Shown: positions 36,801 through 49,399 of the stretch, one piece after another
How positions within the stretch are numbered: position 1 is the stretch's first letter
Layout of the letters: each line of letters begins with the position of its first letter
Source: Aquanectria penicillioides
Lineage: Eukaryota; Ascomycota; Sordariomycetes; Hypocreales; Nectriaceae
Assembly (NCBI GenBank): GCA_003415625.1
Contig: PYIU01000006.1
Coordinates: forward strand, 2,976,001 to 3,040,000
Direction of reading: 5' to 3'
DNA length: 64,000 bases
The notes under the pieces: generated by a model
Told to the model about the DNA's origin: nothing
The model's database searches: none
The model's input: the letters and a program-made list of their open reading frames with translations, nothing else
Position numbers and translations under genes: made by a program

Positions 36801-38284
36801 GTTCAGCGGCCAAGTTAGAAAACTAGGCTTGAGAATAGAGTCAGACGGAAGAATAGAATGAGAGGGATTCGGAGATGAGAGAAGCATATTGAGGAGTCGG
36901 AGAGAGAGAAAAGGGTTACACAGCTGTTTGCAACGAGACACGAGACGACATAATACGACGAAACGAGCCAGATGGAATACTTGTACAACTACCCCGGGAG
37001 AGGCTATACCCCTTTCATCCTGTTATCCCAAGGATAGATATGGTTAATTTCCCCACTTATTTGTCCACTTTTTCTTTTCCTCTTTTTTTCTTCTTTTCTT
37101 TTTTTTTCTTCATTTCTATTATATTTCTTTTCCTTTTATTCATACAATGATACACAGTTTATAGAGGAGGATGTTTGAATCAATGAATAAAATGAGATGG
37201 CTTGGTAATGGTTGTTTGTCACATCACTCCTCTTCCACAATTCAATGCTGCTTTTGTTGCTCCCGTTCGTCTTGTTCATTCGCATTGTGATTTCAATTGG
37301 GATTCAATTTTCTGTCTAGCGTTACGTGGAAGGGTGTCATCAACTGGGCGCCGCATATCTGGGTGTATTGGGCAATCCTGTTTTTTTTTTTCTTTCTCCT
37401 TATTAATTCTCTCTTTTATCCCCCTCCCTCTCAGCTCTTGTACCTCAGGTTGTCATTGCACTCTATCCTGGTTGTGGCGGTGTTCGCAATCGCTCACGCG
37501 TCCTGGACCCCTGGCTCAAGCGAAGCAATCACCAGCCCATGTTCACCTATGGGGTTTATACATTTTCAAAAATTCCCCAGTCCTGACCTGTGGGGATCGT
37601 GTTATTTCCGTTTGCGCAGGCTAAGCGAGCGGAACGAGAAGGTGCCAGGCGCAGGATGCACCATGTCAGACCTGATGGCAAATGTTGTTACAATGGCTGC
37701 GCGCGCTCCCGCTGGGGGCTAAGGCGTGCGGCGTGGCGGGTTGATCATGTTGGCGAGTGAGCGACAGCAGACAAGAGAAGGACGAGGCGGTGATATCGGT
37801 GGAGATTTCAGCGGAGTCTTGGGGGCTCCGTGGGTTCCGACGACCAAGGCCAAAACCGGTGCTGCCTGGAGGCTGGAGGCTGGAGCGTCCTCGAGGTTGC
37901 ATCATCCCATACTAGCATGTGGCTCATGGGTTCATGATTGTGCTTTGTGGGACCGTGGGTCCCAGCCAGCCGTCAAAAGGACGCACGGCCGAGGATCTAG
38001 GTACAGCCGCCTCAGATGCAATGGGCTTCAGCAACCTATCTTGGCGGCCACCGTAGGGGCCACACACGGCTGCTTAGTCAGTTTGTTGCACCCTACACGC
38101 TACAAGCGCCAAGCTGAGCCAGTCCCGCGACGTCACAACCTGACCGGGATCATTTGCGACCTGAGTCCAAACGACAAATCTTTCACGAAGCCCCCCCCCT
38201 TCCCGAAAAAAAATAGACGACGACGACGACGACGCCGACGCTGTTTGCGAGCTATTGACTCATACAACTCACACTACCCACGCC
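36801..38284. other. intergenic; 3' flank of the regulator and promoter of the Aim19-like gene
   Basis: Pyrimidine-rich and poly-T stretches at 37,050-37,140 and 37,380 fit 3' UTR and terminator surroundings. A (GAC)n tract at about 38,217-38,240 lies in the presumed leader just before the next start. No gene is supported between. Confidence 0.5.
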
Positions 38285-38898
38285 ATGGCGACCGAAGAAT
38301 CCGATCCGCCGTCCAAGCCTCTCCTGGACAAGCTTCACGGCTGGGGCTGTAAGTCTGCTTGTTCTCTGTGCCTCGTCATCTGCTCGCACAACACCTGCGA
38401 TGCACCACCATGGCACACCACCGGCTCACTAGCACCACGACACACTCCCTCTCAAAGCCTCAGGGCCAATCCGTAAACTCAAAAATCATTCTGAAAACTT
38501 GCTGACAACAATCCTTCGCAGCTGCGTCCCTGCCACCGTCACTCCTCGCCACTCTCATCCTCGCTTTGCACGGCCGGCCTATGCAGCCCCTTCCACTCTT
38601 TACCTTCACCCCAGTCCTGCTATTCTCCTCGTATCTCAATCTCTCGGGCTACCCGACCGGTAGCGCGGGTGTCACAGCTGCATGGTCTGGCCTGTACGCA
38701 CTTTTGGCTCTTAGACGCCGCCAGCCCTTCCGAGCTAAGTTCTCCATTCGCGGCATCGTCCGTGGCACCGCCATCGGCCTGGGTACCGCCAACTGCCTCG
38801 CTGGCGGGTGGGTGTACTTCAAAGGCGATTTTTCAAAGGATGCAGAGGAGCGGAAGGATCGCAATCGATGGGGCCAATTTGACGATGATGACGAATGA
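38285..38898 (+). CDS. aim19: Aim19-like small mitochondrial membrane protein
   Basis: Exons 38,285-38,348 and 38,522-38,898 give 146 residues; the 173-bp intron is phase 1. The protein has three or four hydrophobic stretches (LPPSLLATLILAL, FTPVLLFSSYLNL, AWSGLYALLAL, GTAIGLGTANCLAGGWVYF) and an acidic C terminus (FDDDDE). The segment AWSGLYxLLxxRRRxPFR plus the GLGTANCLAGG helix resembles fungal Aim19 proteins, named from yeast mitochondrial-inheritance screens. No biochemical function is known. I rate the gene as certain and the family name as moderate. Confidence 0.7.
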
Positions 38899-39824
38899 TG
38901 GATGGCTTGGTGTACCGAGAGGTTTGCTCAACTGTATGATAGATGTATGAACGTGGACGAAGGATCATCCCGTGGAAGAGGGAGAAATTGCTCTATAATG
39001 TGATGCTGGTCGCAGCATATGACAACAGATCCTAAGAATTTCCATAGAAATGAGTAATGTCGACTTGGATGGATTTGGTTGGAACTCTTCGACGACCACC
39101 CAGTCACAGAGAGAAAAAGGTTTAGCCATAGAAACTCGATAACGCAACACCTCAAGCATTCTCGATTTGCGGAGAGGAACATGGTCACGCACTTACAGAA
39201 ATATATTCCTAATATTGGCCATGATGTGTTGTTACGAAGGTTACACATTTACAGCCGACCTGATATCCTTTCCTCAGTGCATGTCAACGCTGTAACATTC
39301 CAGGTATTCCTGCTGTCTATAGCAGTACAGACAAATGCCGTTTAACGTTGTCCATCTTCAAAGACACTCAAACGGAGATTGGGCAACGAGGTATCGTGAT
39401 CATGTGACTGACTGCTCCCCTTGCTGTCTTTCCTTTCTACCCTATCCCTCCCCCTTCTTTGAGCACAACAAATGAAGAAATAGCAACGCCAAAAAAAATG
39501 GAGACGTTCTCAGCCCTTGATGAGTCTCCAGCCCAGTAGGTGCTATGAAAATGCATGGTTCCAGTCATCATCTCGAAACCTCATGCCTGCAAGAGTCTAT
39601 GTGCCTATTCGGATGATGTCTCCTCCGCCCAACTTTGCCCTCCTTCCTAGTCCGGATCCATGTTCGCTCGGGCTCCAGTCTGTCATGTCTTTCGGTATTG
39701 ATATCGAGATAGTGTTGAAGATGTGTGGAGAGAAGATTGGGCGAGAGATATCGGGATCGAGGTGTATATGTAGAATGTCGTGGAGAAATCGTGTGGAGAA
39801 GCCGCGGCCGTTTGAAACATGCCC
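38899..39824. other. convergent intergenic region
   Basis: Lies between two genes pointing at each other, the Aim19-like gene (+) and the Siw14-like gene (-). It should hold both 3' UTRs. I see nothing else in it. Confidence 0.5.
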
Positions 39825-40892
39825 TTACTTGAGGAGGTGATCTTCCCTCACCACGGGGCCCATTTGTGATCCTGACACAAGCCATAGGACTAGCACGAGA
39901 AATGAAAATAGGAGTGCTCGAAAAAAGGTCCGGATCTGAACCGGACTGTGCACCATGTGGTCATCAGATGAGAGACGGAGAGTGGAGACTTGAAAACCGT
40001 CGATGTAGTTAAAATCGCACTCACGGGCTTTAGGCTCCGCAAAGGCTTGGTACTCGTCCAACACATTTGAAGTCTCCCAACCAGAAACCTTGCGAATGAT
40101 GCCGACAACACATCCTGTTCGGTGCTTGCCGTGGTTGCAGTGTAGCATGAGTGGGTAATTCTCTTTGTTGAGGACGATACTGAGAATCGACTTCATGGTT
40201 TTAAGCGGAATGGCTTCCTTTTTGGTGCCTTTCATGTCGAAAACAATCTGGCGGATGCCCTCACGACCGAGGAATGCCTCCAGCTCATGGTCGGGTTCAT
40301 CTTTCTTCACCAGGGTCCTATGAAAAGGTTAGAGCAAATCATGTTACCAAGACCAAGAGACTTACACCACCGTCTTCAACTGCAAGCCTTCAATGTATTC
40401 GAAATCCGAAGGCTTCGGGTAACTGCTTCGATAGACACCAGGCACGACAACGCCAAAATTGATGGGTCGGCCGTTGAGAGGCGCACGGGGGTGCTCTGAA
40501 TCCTGTAGTGAGATGGAAGATAGAGATGAAGACGCGGACGTGGCTGGAGCAATGTTAGCTGCCAGTCAACCTAGAAGGGGGATCATGGACATCTCACCTG
40601 CCGAGTCGTAGATCCTCGAGATTGAACCATCTTTATTACTGTTGACAGTGGAAGTGCTTTGAGATCGAGAGATGGCAGTGGCTTCTCGGATGGAGATGAT
40701 GCGTTGACCTTCTTCTAAATCCTTGGCTACCTGCATCATCTCATCCTTGGCAGAGTTACGGGAGTTGCGTCTTGACCGAAACGGGGGGTTCGTAGGCTTC
40801 GGTTGAGCTTCCGGCCGATATGATGCCTCGTCCACGTACGCACGTGAACTACGCTTTGAGGCCATGTCCAATGTTGTTGGAATCAGGTCCAT
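39825..40892 (-). CDS. siw14: Siw14/PFA-DSP-type phosphatase with hydrophobic tail
   Basis: Plant-and-fungi atypical dual-specificity phosphatases of the Siw14 group act on inositol pyrophosphates. Exons 40,892-40,598, 40,543-40,366 and 40,317-39,825; introns 54 and 48 bp. The catalytic loop is HCNHGKHRTG (C-X5-R), and the family landmarks NFGVVVPGVYRSSYP, the EYIEGLQLKTVV strand and FDEY-like VLDEYQAFAEPKARE are all present. The first ~110 residues are Ser/Arg-rich and disordered-looking. After the catalytic domain a strongly hydrophobic segment (FFRALLFSFLVLVLWLVSG) ends the protein, which suggests a tail anchor; yeast Siw14 lacks one. The start could also be the second ATG at 40,865. Confidence 0.9.
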
Positions 40893-43800
40893 AGGGTCGA
40901 CAGTTCGGATACCAGAGTAGAAAGGTGAATAGTTGGTGAGTAGCGAGTCGTGAAGAGATCGGAATCGAGACCGGATGGGCGGATTGATCAGATTAAGCAG
41001 AAGTAGATGAAGAGGAGAGAGGGGATTGGCGTTTAGAGGCAGGGAAGTAGCGGAGAGACAAGAAGCAATTGGCTTTGAGAGGTCGCGATGCTTGACTTTT
41101 AGTCATAAAGCACCTTGAGTGGAAGTGCTCGTCGCGGCCAGGCAACGCCTAGAGGGTCGTGAGATTCATTTTGGCGTCAGTAGGTTGGGCAAGAAAGTCC
41201 ATCATGTCCAAGGGAGGAAACAGGAGAGGAAGTAGTCAGAGCGTGGGGGTCTGGAACAGCTCGGTGAAGAAGAATGGACAAGGTAGACAGGCTGCGTATT
41301 TAGGAGTGGGAAGACAGGTGAGATGATGTTTGAACCCAGGTCGGCTGGGGAGCCAGGGAAGTAAGTGGAAAAGATGGAGAATGGGTTGAATGTAGCGATG
41401 ACCAGGGTCTTGCAGGGGACAGTGACGGGGAATGGGGGAGCAGGGAACAGGGTGAGCCTGGGACGACAAGGATGGCGATGCAGCAGGGGACGCGGAAGCC
41501 CGAAGATACGATGGCGCTTGGCTTGGTGACTAAAGGCAGGGAACGAAGAGGGTTTGGGAGGTGGACAAAAAAAAAGGCGGGCGGGGCGCCAGAAATCAGC
41601 GTTTCTCAGAGCCGCCTACTGCACGTTAGCTGGATGGAGATGATGGAGGAGTGGAGTTTGGAGGAGGATGACCGAGTGGACGTGGGATGGGCGAGCTTTT
41701 GGTAGTGGGGAAGGGCCTGAAGAGTCTAGTCCGTTTTTGTCCTGGAAATGCAAGTGGGGTTGGATTCGTTGTGTTGTGTTCAGGTATTCATATGTAAGTG
41801 TTGGGTGAGTTAGCTAGTCGCTGTTGTTGATGGTTTTGAGGGCCTCGGATCAGGTGATGCACTGTGGGCGCTGGACGAGACGAATACCCGGAATATGTGC
41901 CCACAGTGAGCTGCAGCTGCTGAGGCTGCTGTCTCAGACCCCGCTAACTTTGGGCTTTGTAGTCCCGGCAAATCCTTGTTAGTGGGACTGACGTTGGCAC
42001 GGTTCACAGGGCCAGCCCCTGTGAGGCGAGGCCGCATTTTTTCTTCTTTTATTTTTCCCTTCTACGGGGCCCCAATCCGCCTCCCACTCCTACAGGTAAC
42101 GTGCAAGCAGGACCGCTCTGTTTTGCAGTCGGCACAACATTGGGCATGACCGAGGATTTGGAAAAGGAATAGTTCTTTTTGTGCGCCCTTGTGCCCTCAA
42201 CAACCTTGGAATACCCTGCCGGATCTCTTGGGCGACAGGTGCTCAACTGGGACATCATTCCCTGCATTAGTTCATGGGCCAACTCGACCGACGCAGAAAT
42301 GGCCAGGATTCATCTTGGTAAAATCCTTCGGGTCTGGCCGTGCACAGAGGCAAAAGGCAGGGCCAAAAAGTCTATTTCTACCAAAATCGCGTCGTCCTTG
42401 AACTGCATGGCCCTTCGCCCACCTCCGATAGTTTGGCTAGGCGTTGGGCAAGAAAAGAAGAAAGATAGCTTCCCAAACATTCTCCAACTCTGCCGAACTC
42501 ACCTTAGGCCGTCACCCAGAGGCTGTTTCCTCAGTCCAGCAACTTGGAATCTTCCATTCCAGCAGGACTAGGTAACCCAGTATCTCTCAGGAAGGGGGGT
42601 AAATATCCAAGCTACCACGAGGGATTATATCCCAATGTCTTGCCGCGAAACGATGCAAACGACCGTTTTAGGTATTAGATGAGCATCCCGAATTCACGTA
42701 AGACAGGGCGCGTGGGTGCCGTATGTTTCACCCTTTTCTACTGCTGTGGGTATGTCCCACTGTGTGGCTCTGGAATTGAAACCTGGGGCCCCGGCAGAGG
42801 CCTGCTACGGAACCCCATGACGACTGCACGATGAAGGGCGAGGGGTCTTTTCTCTCCAACCTAAGTTCTAGCAGCACGAGATGGTGGAAACCCCAGACGA
42901 GGCGGCGAATCGCGACGCGAGTAAACTGCGGGATGACAACATTTCCAATGCTTATGCTCATGCTTTGGGATGTGGACTGCACTGCATTGGTGGCACAGAC
43001 ACAACACAGGACACAATCAAGTCTGTGTACTGTGCAATTAACATCATAGGTACAGTGCTTCTGACATGTTGACACATGTCACATAAGATGGTGCCGCCAC
43101 AGAACGAGACCATTCATGATTCGTGCAGGGAGCTTGGGTTCCGTGAACCGAAGCGCACAAAGCTAGTTGCCCGAGGAGCTGAGACTAGCCATAGCCAGAC
43201 TTGGCCGCTCATTACCTTGGAAGTAAGGTGCTAGGAACGAACTTGGATCCGAAACCCAGCTGATCGTCTGGTCGATTTCGTGGAAGTGGTGTGGTTCTGC
43301 CCCGCATGACTGGACAGGCAGGGAGCTAAGCATTGTGGCGGCCCATCTATATTTTGCACCATAATTGGGGGATGGACGTGCCCAGACCATTCTCTTGAGA
43401 AACATCCAATTCTATTTGTTAATCTTCTGCGTTCTGGCAGACGAATTACCTCGCCGTTCGCTTCTCTGCTTGTCCACATCATGCCAGCCTGAGAACTTGT
43501 AAGTTTCTTGAATTACAATACAGCATTGGGTACGCATGGACATGTAACATCGACCACTTCAGCTGATCAGTCAAGCACGATCACATCGTGGTTCTCAATC
43601 AGGTTCCAACAGTTGTCAACAAACATTGTGTTAGAAAGGACTAGAGGAACTGCTGAAATAGCTCAACATCTCCATGAATCCATCAGGGACTAAGAGCATC
43701 ACACCGCCAGGCTTTTCTCAATACGCCCATAGCGAGGTAGCATTCAGGTTAAGGTAAAAGCTTATCACCTGACCTGATCATCTACCACTATCTAGATCTA

Positions 43801-46664
43801 ATGCGATCCAACACATTCTCTTGTGCTTCTTCCTGGTGGATGAAATACAACAGAACATATCCATTATCCAAACACACGTGTAGGCGTCACACTGGACCCC
43901 CACGGAACCCCGGCAGGGCACATATCCTTTGCTGCACTGTAGGGTGTTGAAGAAAGGACATGTAAAGATGCATGATGAGGATTGTCGGCTTTATTTCGTC
44001 TACCTCCAACTCCACTTCTGTGGCCGCTGCCCTTTGCCTGTCCCCCCGTCTTAGGCCCTGCATGACGCCCATGCAGGCGATGGACTTGACTATTCATGAA
44101 GGGCTCCCACTGGTTGGCTGACCATTGATGTGTGAAGTTTTCGGGCCGGTTCTGCCTTTTAGTAACCCATCTTTGACGGGTTGTGCATCGCTGTATCAAC
44201 GATCGTCTCCTGAGTTGTGCATTTGTTAGTTGTCAATTCATTTCTGATGGTCATGGCGGCTACCACCGACCCCAACACCGACACCGACACCGAAGCCCGT
44301 AATTACGGCTCCATCGGACATTTCAATTCCCCATGTCTTTAGTGCGTCTTTGCCATCCTCCTTTGGCTAACGCAAATGGCTTGCTGGTTGGAAACAAAAC
44401 ACGTAGTTTTGTACATGCCTGCATAGAGTCGACTTTTTCTCATTACAAACCTATGGCACCTACGTCTGAAGGTCCCGTCACACAGGCGGCCCACCTTTAG
44501 TATTTTCCTCGCACTTTTTTTTACTTTGCCACTGTGCATTTCATTGCCTCTGCACACCCTCATCAGGCAGCAAGTAGGATCCCCTTTGAAGCTGAGCTGA
44601 CGGCTGACATGATGCCGAGTTGAGGCACCAGCCCTGACCTCAGCCTCGGTTCATCGAGATCGAGGCTGGTTGGTGCACATGATACGTTTATGGGAGGGTT
44701 CACGAATCTAGGTTCCCCACGTCCATCTGCGAGATGTCCTGTCATGGGTGTAGTCCCAGAATGCGAGTACCCTGTATGGAATACCGAGTGCATTGGATGC
44801 GTATCGTGCCAATTTAGTCCAATCGCTCCGCAACAACCATATCGTGCACCCCATCCCCCCCTGATCCCATATCCTCACTCGTGCAGAGATACTCGCGCTT
44901 GCGTGTCGATCGTATCAGGCCAGCCCGTGGCCGACATGGATTGTGTTGTCGCAGGATGGCTTCAAAACATGACCCAGAGCATGGGTGACGTTGCACAACC
45001 CAATTCTCTCGAGTCAAAGCCCGCCTCAGACTGCATCTCCAGCCGCGGGGGGGGTTGTTTAATGGGGCCCCCATCGTCCTCATTCTTCACCCCCATACGC
45101 TTGTCATGGAGTTGAGTGGTCCTGAGATGCTGACCAAACCCTCACCGGCTGTCGCGTGCCCAACATCCTTCTTTGACGAAACTAATAGCGGGATGCCTGT
45201 ACCTTGTAGGACACACCAAGCTTTGGCATCAAGCTCTACCGATTTGTCACTATCCCACGTGAAGCAATACCACATTGCGACACCGAGGCGAGACGGGAGA
45301 GAGCCATGTCCGTAACCCTTGAGCCCCAAACTTGCCCCTTTGGGACACCGAGAAAAAAAAACCTCCAGCAGCTCCACGGCCGCCCACTGTTTTGGCCCCC
45401 CGGACACCATTGTCCAGTTCCCCGGGCCAATGAATTACTCAGTAGCAAAGTATTGACAATTCGGGGCAGGCAATGTTGAGGCCCCTACAAGACCCAGCGG
45501 CCTGGGAATGAGGCAGCGGGCCGTGTTCGCGTTCTGGGAAGTTTGTCCATTGATGCCGGGCGGTTCACCAGCCCTGCTCGTCATGGGTACCATGCAATTG
45601 TCTCCCAGTCGAATTCATCCGGGGAATCCGTCGGGACAAGCAATCGACAACTGGCATGGGCTCGTATTGCCTAGCTGCTTCCTACGTGGTTAGGGCGAGA
45701 TGGGGTTTTCGCCTTCACATCCTCTCGGTTGCTTGTTACCGAAGGCTAAATTGAAACAGGGTAACTGTGACAAAGATATGTTACTGCTTTCGGCTAGCTA
45801 GAAGTTTTGACTCCGACTATCCTTATCCATGGAGGGACAGCTTAGTATTTGGCTCCCTAATTCACCTCGTATGTTGCGGTTCTGCTTTAGTTGAGTTAAT
45901 GAAGTGTGAGGACTTGTTGCTAGATGAAGCCGCCGTGTTTACCGAATGAGCAGAAGTTAGAAATCCCTGAATAATTGACATTGGCGATTGGAAGACCATC
46001 CTAGGAGGCCTTGACCTAAACCATATGCTCCGTTCTGCTTGGAGATATTTCAATCCCTGCTTTGTGTATTACGAGTAGAGTGTTCGCTGCATAGTATTAA
46101 GACAAAAGAATAAGGAAACACGAAGCCTCTAACACTAGTCAGGTACATGTTCAATAAAGAATTATTGGGTCCTAAGTAGTAACACAATGAAGGAAAATGA
46201 CTGGGAGGAACGGCCCGAGTCTGAATTGTAAGCGTGCTTGCTTGCAGGGTATGGGAGGTGTTGGGTCACATGACATTGAGGTCACATGACCTACGGCTCA
46301 CTTCCTTGAGAACAGCCGCCCCACCAGAACCTTGAGAGAAGCAGACTTCATCACAACTCCAAGAATAACACCACTAGCAACAACAAGCTGTGCTGTTACT
46401 GAGGATCGATTAGTCACAAATCTCACTGTTCACACTCTTTGCTCCACTCTCTCGTGACCCTCGCTCGCTTTGCTCCTTGGCTGACCCGTTATAAGATGGT
46501 TTACGACGGCAATTCGAAAGGTATGCTGCGTACAGAAGAGGAGTAGTTTGTTGGATACCTGGCGTCCATAACCTGAGACAACTTAGCCAGTAACTTTTAC
46601 TAAAGATCGTTTGGATCGTTGATACGATTGTTTCTACCTGTAAAACTGCCATATAGCTTTCGCT
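40893..46664. other. gene desert of about 5.8 kb
   Basis: Normal base composition, unlike the RIP island, yet I find no supported gene. Frames of 60-140 codons on both strands show mixed codon use, lack domains and cannot be joined by splice sites. The part near 40.9-41.5 kb is probably promoter and leader of the phosphatase gene. G/C runs (for example G8 at about 45,047-45,054) occur. Long non-coding RNA, decayed genes or undetected small secreted proteins are not excluded. Confidence 0.45.
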
Positions 46665-47080
46665 ATGGCTGACCAACCGCTCTTGTCCCCAAAATGATTC
46701 ATTACCGACCACAATGAAGATGGCAAAGCAGTATTCAGTACCACCTGGGAAGAACAGCTAGAAGAAACAGTCATCGGGGACAAAGCCTTCAAGTTTTTTC
46801 TCGGTTATACTACAGAAGAAATGCCTGTGAGCCTGGAGGGCAACAGAGATATTGATTCGCACACGCACTTTCTGGTGAATCCTCCTAGCATCGTCATTCC
46901 AGGAGGCACTGTCGTTCGATTCGTTGATATGCCGTCGGGAGAAGTATCACCAATGCACCGTACCGTGAGTCTTGACTACTCTGTTGTGTTCGAAGGCACG
47001 ATCGAGTTGGTTTTGGACTCAGGAGAGAAGCGGCTAATGACGCATGGTGATGTCGCAATCCCGCGTGGTACGATGCATGC
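46665..47080 (+). pseudogene. cupin-domain protein, nonsense codon and missing 3' part
   Basis: Family: small fungal cupins found in aromatic-metabolism and polyketide loci. The frame starts MADQPLLSPK, then has TGA at codon 11 (46,695-46,697) where relatives have Arg before FIT-H-. It resumes as FITDHNEDGKAVFSTTWEEQ and continues through GYTTEEMPVSL, GGTVVRFVDMPSGEVSPMHRT, SLDYSVVFEGTIELVLDSGE and GDVAIPRGTMHA. The metal-ligand region MHRT and the late His of the barrel are present. A GTGAGT donor follows at 47,081, but the expected last strand (an AWRN-type segment) cannot be found in the next 600 bp. The premature stop and lost 3' exon together indicate a pseudogene. Confidence 0.75.
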
Positions 47081-48121
47081 GTGAGTGAATACAAGCAAAA
47101 CAGAATGAGGACGAATGATGTATGTTCTTCAAGAGAGTAAACCACTAAGGATTGGGGGATGTTCGCGCGTCCGGGTAACCTCGGGGCTGATTCGACACGG
47201 GATTTTGGATCCCCGGGATCAGATTGAGGGATGAATGATGGAGAAAATTTTGATGGTCTTGAGTTGATCTCAGGACCTTGTCTTACTTGGGAAAGTCTGT
47301 AAAATCAGAAATTTTTGGCCACGTCCCGCGATCCATGGCTAGGATAAATGTTGCTACCCCGTATTGTGGGCAACCTCCTTAAAAATGTTAATTGTAGATT
47401 GTTGTTCCGATCTTGGGCTAAAATCCCAGCATTTCGATGCATTGGTCTATCTACAGCAACATTATCTCGCGTACTAAGGGGCAGATATCCAAAAACTGGA
47501 TCATGAACTAGCATAGGGCATGTGAAGAATTGAACATGAGATCTTTCTGCAAATGGCATACTCTCATCGAAATTATAGACCAAAATTCTCAGAGAATTGA
47601 AAGAATTTGAATATTCCCGCTATTCATCACCTTTTGGTTATCTTCCTTGATTAAGCAGGTTTCCGCGTCTTACAACATAAGTTTCAACGCACATGACAAG
47701 GCAAAGTTCATTTTCGGTCCTGAGAAAATCAATCCGCCCTTTATATAATTTGGTTGGGATCATATATCTCAATCTCCCTGTTCCCTTTGATCATACCCGG
47801 ACTCGTTGTAACACTCCTAGAGCTACGCCTGGCGCTTTGAGAAGAAATGATAGAATCGTTCGATAGACTTAGAGAAGCCAAAATAAGACTGTGACAGTGG
47901 CATCTTGATATGTCAATAACGAATATTGAAAGATGTGGTTACGGTTAGGAATATTCATGATTGAATCCCGCCTGTTCTGAACATTTATATCGAACGGGTC
48001 ACCGATGACTACATACTGTCCTGATTTTTAAACTCAAATTAGTTGTGACAACCTTGCCTTCTCAACTAACTTTGATGATGAGGGAGAATTTACACTCTCA
48101 TAACTTATGGAAATACTGAGG
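47081..48121. other. intergenic with one unassigned - strand frame
   Basis: A - strand frame at 47,305-47,583 (92 codons) has protein-like composition in its first 60 residues (for example HVQFFTCPMLVHDPVFGYLP) but no recognisable family or partner exon. I leave it unassigned. The remainder shows nothing. Confidence 0.3.
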
Positions 48122-48560
48122 CTATTTCTGATGCGAGCTTGCCGCTTCCTTTTCACTACTAACTGCGAGGTAAGCCAAGAGTTGATATACTAACAGTAGT
48201 GAGGAAAGAACTCCGCATAGGTCACGAAAGAAACCCCACGAAAATAATGATAGACGACTCAACGCATGCCGCAGCCCCCAATACTTGTACGGGGAGCATA
48301 CACAAGCCAACTATTATGGGGCAATACAACCACATAGCCTTGAGACTCAGAGTTGTGATATAACCCCCGGCACTGCTATGAGTAGAATTAATCCAATTGT
48401 CAGCATTGGTCTGCCTTTTACGCCCTCTCCCAGTCAGCTCGGTATCAGCAAGTTTTATGTTGAATTTTTCGAATACAATGAACAGAATGGCAGACACGAT
48501 GAAGGCAGCTATCGGCATAGATATTTCGAGCGCTTTTTGTTGATAAAAATACACTAAACA
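48122..48560 (-). pseudogene. fragment of a membrane protein
   Basis: On the - strand two overlapping frames contain clear membrane helices: MPIAAFIVSAILFIVF, then a polar stretch around GRGRKRQTNADNWIN, then LYCPIIVGLCMLPVQVLGA and IIIFVGFL. Another frame continues LSSLLLVYQLLAYLAV. No start or full splice chain could be made, and neighbouring sequence holds other gene debris. I do not recognise the family. It may be a fragment or a multi-exon gene I could not assemble. Confidence 0.35.
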
Positions 48561-49082
48561 AGAATGAACCTTGGGCTGGAATGTCTTTGGTTATCGAGGC
48601 GGTCACTATTTCATAATTCAGTGATGGTGAACTTCCGGTGTGTGTCAAAGCATCTTCGCTCTGCCACGCAGTTCTAGATAGAATATCGGGTTCATACGAA
48701 CACGAAATATTTATCCTCATTGCTGGGTATGAGGCTGAGTCCATCGTGAAACAAGGCGGACGTGAGGCTGGTCCTGGCGGCCTCAAAGCTTGTAACATTA
48801 CCGGGGCCCCGGTCTTCCGTGTCATGGCCTCAAATGTGTCGACTGCCGAACTTCTGGAGAATGAATTTTGTTGAAACATCTCGAAGCCGAGGGCACGGTG
48901 TTCCGGGGTTATTTGTCTGAACTCACCTTCGTTGGTACGGATGGTACTGTATCAATTGTAACAATGGTGGACTTGGGGGATAGGCCGAGGAAGCTTGAGG
49001 TTCTACTTTGCTCTAAAATTGCAGCTTGGGAACGAGATTAGCTCGACTTGGCAGAAAATATTGCGAAAATCGGTGTGAGTGT

Positions 49083-49380
49083 CTGGGCACACTAGGCATC
49101 GCAGCACCCCAGAAACCAAGCGCAAAGGTCATTGCGCTCGATATCCTAAACGAACAACTAGTTGAGAGAAATAGGAATGGTATCGTTGACAAGATCATCA
49201 ATATGACGGTGCTGAACGACGGAAATCGTGAGCCAGTAGTGATGAAAGCGAACAAGAGTTGCCCTGTGGACCACGCTCTCATCACAACTGGGGCAGGTGC
49301 CGCCTATGGCATCATGCTCGGATTTCTAAAAGCTCAAGGTCATATTATTACTACGAGCTTACCCACCTCGTCTATCTTAT
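49083..49380 (+). pseudogene. remnant of a zinc-type alcohol dehydrogenase
   Basis: About 100 codons align in order with the nucleotide-binding half of medium-chain alcohol dehydrogenases: a segment AKVIALDILNEQLVE (compare AKVIALDISDEQLE, the end of the Rossmann beta-2), then INMTVLN, then a stretch DHALITTGAGAAYGIMLGFL and GHIITTSLPTS (compare the GG-x-I-x-x-x-GLP region). The glycine loop GxGxxG upstream is not recognisable, no catalytic N-terminal domain is found, and stops follow soon after. This is the core of a dead gene. Confidence 0.5.
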
Positions 49381-49399
49381 TTCGCAGCTCTCATTTCGT

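Noticed and set aside
37202..37722. Two overlapping + strand frames of 140 codons
   Set aside because: Rich in Ser, Phe and Leu from poly-T tracts, and probably beyond the 3' UTR of the Zn2Cys6 gene; both frames overlap and neither shows a domain.
44690..45115. + strand frame of 141 codons in the desert
   Set aside because: Irregular codon use, many rare codons, no domain and no neighbouring exon that extends it.
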